Shown here piece after piece: positions 60,666-64,000 of a stretch of DNA of 64,000 nucleotides. Within the stretch, counting starts at the first letter, position 1, and every line of letters starts with the position of its first letter. Source of the stretch: Epiperipatus broadwayi (taxonomy: Eukaryota > Onychophora > Udeonychophora > Euonychophora > Peripatidae). The notes beneath the pieces are model-generated. The model did not search any database. It was not told the origin of the DNA and saw nothing but the letters and a program-made list of their open reading frames with translations. The translations under genes were made by a program, and so were the position numbers. The DNA is taken from the NCBI GenBank assembly GCA_028023455.1, contig JAQFVV010006552.1, positions 62,001 through 126,000 on the forward strand, written 5' to 3'.

Positions 60666-60883
60666 CGAACTTACAGCATTGTAAAATATAAAATTTTGCT
60701 TTATGAAGTATAAACATTAGTTATATAATACAAACTTTTTCAAATATTAATTTTAAGCACGACTTAGCTTTTAAAAGAAATCCTTTCTCTTATCTGACTA
60801 AGTAATATTTGAAATTATATATATATATATATATGTTTGCTACTATTTCCATTCTTGTAAATTTCTTTTAAATTAATAATCTG

Positions 60884-61192
60884 AAATAGGTGTAAATGGC
60901 TGCATAGATTAATAGCATTTGTGTTAATTTTAGGCTAACTGTTTCCTAGTTGAGTTGGTGCTAGTGGACAGATGTACAGATGGTTTATGTAAATATAATC
61001 TATGTAGTTGCATTGGATACTCATTTCCTTGTGCTGTGTTAGCATACAAAGGCATAATACCCACTTACATTCATGACCAAAATAGTAACCATCACATTGT
61101 CAATGGTTATATATATATTTCCTACACCATTGTTTTATTATGCTCTGGTTGAGACAGTAAGCTGGCAAAGATCACTGTTCTAATTTACAGAG

Positions 61193-61284
<92 letters not shown>

Positions 61285-61960
61285 AACGATTTCATTTTTG
61301 TATCATCAATTGGGCAGTGGATCGTTCCTGGCTGTTGGTGAAATTTATTAATGATCATGGGGAAGATGCTCATTCCTGCCCACTATGATTCTTTATTTTT
61401 CTAATGATATCATGCTACAGATATAAATTCCTCTTAGCATGATTGTGTTATGCTAACAATCTCTATTTAGCCTTGATCACATCAGTTTATCAGTAAGCTA
61501 ATGTTGGTTTAAACGCAAAATTTTAGCCTAAAGAGAAAAGGAATTGGGTTATTTATATGCATATTTTAAGTATAGTATTTACAATTAGTAAATTATTAAA
61601 ATTGAATTAAATCTTTTGAGTGTACCCATCTGTGCATATAATTTAAATCAAATATATTTAATAGTTAATTTAATCTTCTGATGTTTGTATTAATGTGTAT
61701 GTGTGTCATAATTATAAAATGTTTTGTTTAATTTAGTTTTGGCAGTAACTTATTATATATATTAAGAATTAAAAAATCAAAAATTAGAAATTTTAAATAT
61801 GCAGAGTGATATTCTAACCTCTGTTACTCCCCGAGTTAGTGACTGAGTCTTTCGGTTCAATAAAAGTTAAACCTTACCCATACATATCTGTTGCTTTTAT
61901 AAATTTTCTAGGTTTGAATAGCCTAGAGACACCCTGACATAAGATTCCGTCGACTGTTAT
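60884..61960. repeat. Diverged copy of repeat B (B3), split by (TA)n
   Basis: Shared landmarks with B1 and B2 in order: GTRDATGGCTGCWWAGA near 60893, TTTCCTACACCATTG near 61120 (TTTCCTGCACCATTG in B2), ATATCATGCT and TTATGCTAAC (61407-61458), and AAATTTTCTAGGTTTGAAT (61901-61919; AAATTTTCTAGGTTCAAAT in B1). It is split by a 90-base (TA)n. It continues rightward past the point where B1 and B2 stop matching, so the true end of B is not at CCATTATAA. Confidence 0.55.
61193..61282. repeat. (TA)n microsatellite inside B3
   Basis: About 90 bases of uninterrupted alternating TA, without TGTAACC-type caps. Confidence 0.95.
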
Positions 61961-62112
61961 AATAATGATCCACCATCTTTGATTTTCGATATAATATCTT
62001 AAAGAGTCTAGTTCACTGATAATAAAAAAAATATATGTTGATAGCATTTAATATTAAAGTTCTAACTAATTTTAATGGCATCAACTATCCTATTTTACAT
62101 ATTGCTTAGATA

Positions 62113-62114
<2 letters not shown>

Positions 62115-62176
<62 letters not shown>
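62115..62176. repeat. (TA)n microsatellite before the satellite array
   Basis: Alternating TA running directly into the first satellite unit at 62177. Confidence 0.95.
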
Positions 62177-62180
<4 letters not shown>

Positions 62181-63249
62181 AACAGATGGTGTTCTACCAA
62201 AAACACCATCAAGCGTATGTTTACATAATTGTCAGAGCATACATTTCACTATCTCTAACTTTAATTCCACTTTCAGATCATGATTTCAAGCTATTTGCTA
62301 TCATCAGTGAAAGACAAGAATTTTAGAAACTAAATCTAAATACAAACTCTGAGCGTTTATGAAACAGTTTCTATTCAGCTTGCAAGAGTGAATCTTTTAG
62401 GCATGTAATGTCTTCAAACTCAGTATAGCAAGCCAGATAGCTTCATGGGTCTGATCTCAGTTCAGCATCACCACATAGTAGAATCCTCTGCAATATATAT
62501 CATTGCTAGAAAGACCTCAAAGGTACATTTATGAAAAACAAAAAAAGTTAAAAACTTACTAACGCTTGTATTTATGTCAACAGATGGCGTTCTACCAAAA
62601 ACACCATCAAGTGTATGTTTACATAAACGTCAGAGCATGTATTCACTATCTCTAACTTTAATTCCACTTTCAGATCATGATTTCAACCTATTTGGTATCA
62701 TCAGTGAAAGACAGGAATTTTAGAAACTAGATCTAAACACAAGCTCTGAGCGTTTATGAAACAGTTTCTATTCAGCTTGCAAGCGTGAATTTTTTAGACA
62801 CGTAATGTCTTCAAACTCAGCATAGCAAGCCAGATAGCTACATAGGTCTGATCTCAGTTCAGCATCACCAGATAGTAGAAGCCTCTGCAATATATATCAT
62901 TGCTAGAAAGACCTCAAAGGTACATTTATGAAAAACAAAAAACAAGTTAAAAGCTTGCTAACGCTTGTATTTATGTCAACAGATAGCGTTCTACCAAAAA
63001 CACCATCAAGTGTATGTTTACATAAATGTCAGAGCATGCATTCACTATCTCTAACTTTAATTCCACTTTCAGATCATGATTTCAAGCTATTTGCTATCAT
63101 CATTGGAAGGCAGGTATTTTAGAAACTAGATCTAAACACAAACTCTGAGCATTTATGAAACAGTTTCTATTCAGCTGGCAAGCATGAATCTTTTAGACCC
63201 GTAATGTCTTCAAATTCAGCATAGCAAGCCAGATAGCTACATGGGTCTG
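62177..63249 (+). repeat. ~399-bp satellite, forward units
   Basis: Units begin TGTCAACAGATGG (or a variant) at 62177, 62575 and 62974, periods 398 and 399; the third is cut at 63249. Each has a short hairpin GATGGTGTT/AACACCATC (or GATGGCGTT), followed by conserved sequence around CAGATCATGATTTCAA and GCAAGCCAGATAGC. Short frames repeated in each unit are by-products of the repeat, not genes. Confidence 0.95.
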
Positions 63250-64000
63250 ACATTTATGTAAACATATGCTTGATGGTGTTTTTGGTAGAACACCATCTGT
63301 TGATATAAATACAAGTGTTAGCAAGTTTTTAACTTCTTTTTGTTTTTCATAAATGTACCTTTGAGGTCTTTCTAGCAATGATATATATATATATTGCAGA
63401 GGTTTCTACTATGAGGTGATGCTGAACTGAGATCAGACCCATGTAGCTATCTGGCTTGCTATGCTGAGTTTGAAGACATTACGTGTCTAAAAGATTCATG
63501 CTTGCAAGCTGAATAGAAACTGTTTCATAAATACTCAGGGTTTGTGTTTAGATCTACTTTCTAAAATTCCTGTCTTTCACTGATGATAGCAAATGGCTTG
63601 AAATCATGATCTGAAAGTGGAATTAAAGTTAGAGATAGTGAATGCATGCTCTGACGTTTATGTAAATATACACTTGATGGTGTTTTTGGTAGAACACCAT
63701 TTGATGACATAAATACAAGCGTTAGCAAGTTTTTAACTTGTTTTTTTTGTTTTTCATAAATGTACCTTTGTGGTCTTTCTAGAAATGATATACATTGCAG
63801 AGGCTTCTACTATGTGGTGATGCTGAACTGAGATCAGACACATGTAGCTATCTCGCTTGCTATGCTGAGTTTGATGACATTACGTGTTTAAAAGATTCGT
63901 GCTTGCAAGCTGAATAGAAACTGTTTCATAAACGCTCAGAGTTTGTGTTTAGATCTACTTTCTAAAATTTCTGTCTTTCACTGATGATAGCAAATAGCTT
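63250..64000 (-). repeat. ~400-bp satellite, inverted units
   Basis: From 63250 the same unit runs as its reverse complement, with a second inverted unit starting near 63655 and continuing past the window. The first inverted unit has a small TATATATATATAT expansion (about 63381) where forward units have CAATATATATCATTGC. Confidence 0.95.

Noticed and set aside
62928-63378. Short frames with similar peptides in the satellite
   Set aside because: Similarity between them comes from the repeated DNA unit; frames on both strands are open in places, with no start or codon pattern of a gene.
62177-64000. Possible CRISPR-like array
   Set aside because: Units of about 400 bp are contiguous and alike throughout, with no spacer diversity; the genome is eukaryotic.

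Overview
The window is 64 kb of very AT-rich (roughly three quarters A+T by eye, not counted) animal nuclear DNA. I see no host gene I can support. The organism looks like an invertebrate metazoan: there is a decayed Ty3/gypsy-type LTR retrotransposon with animal-type gag and pol, a Penelope-like element with a GIY-YIG endonuclease, a tRNA-derived SINE, long (TA)n microsatellites and a complex satellite. I cannot name the species. A 500-base run of N (3264-3763) marks an assembly gap.

Layout. 1-10068 is mostly featureless AT-rich DNA with four (TA)n tracts, a tRNA-like sequence near 0.4 kb, one clean SINE insertion with a 16-base target-site duplication (8248-8385), and a tandem-plus-inverted repeat at 9.4-10.07 kb. 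From 10.07 to 40.5 kb the sequence is an almost unbroken chain of repeat cassettes joined by (TA)n linkers: A1 (10086-14332), C (14367-18876), B1 (18903-20996), a 10.5-kb Ty3/gypsy element (21390-31930, minus strand), B2 (31945-34049), a folded-back Penelope-like element (34087-35945), a 15-base stub of an A end, A2 (36044-40293, an inverted copy of A1) and a small 202-bp cassette F. 40.5-46.6 kb is AT-rich with a fold-back MITE-like element and a possible LINE scrap. A third, diverged A copy (A3, 46600-51232) and a further cassette D (51426-57187, with an 870-bp internal direct repeat) follow. 57.2-64 kb holds a piggyBac-like terminal motif, two unexplained short ORFs, a diverged B copy split by (TA)n, and a ~400-bp satellite that reverses orientation at 63249/63250.

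The main unifying observation is that cassettes A1, A2, A3, C and D, the gypsy LTRs and one end of B meet their (TA)n flanks with the same kind of cap, close to TGTAACC...GGTTACA. A1, A2, A3, C and D (3.7-4.6 kb each, setting aside D's internal duplication) lack long ORFs but carry, in one orientation, a CCAAT box, then a TATA box, and for A and D a downstream AATAAA. My reading is that they are giant solo LTRs, or LTR-like non-coding elements, of a retrotransposon lineage that inserts into (TA)n. That is inference; the caps, the TA flanks and the promoter and poly(A) motifs are directly visible.

Functionally nothing here appears intact. The gypsy element has frameshifts, in-frame stops and altered catalytic residues in protease and integrase. 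The Penelope-like element lacks the N-terminal part of its reverse transcriptase and has a stop codon at the tyrosine of the endonuclease YIG motif.
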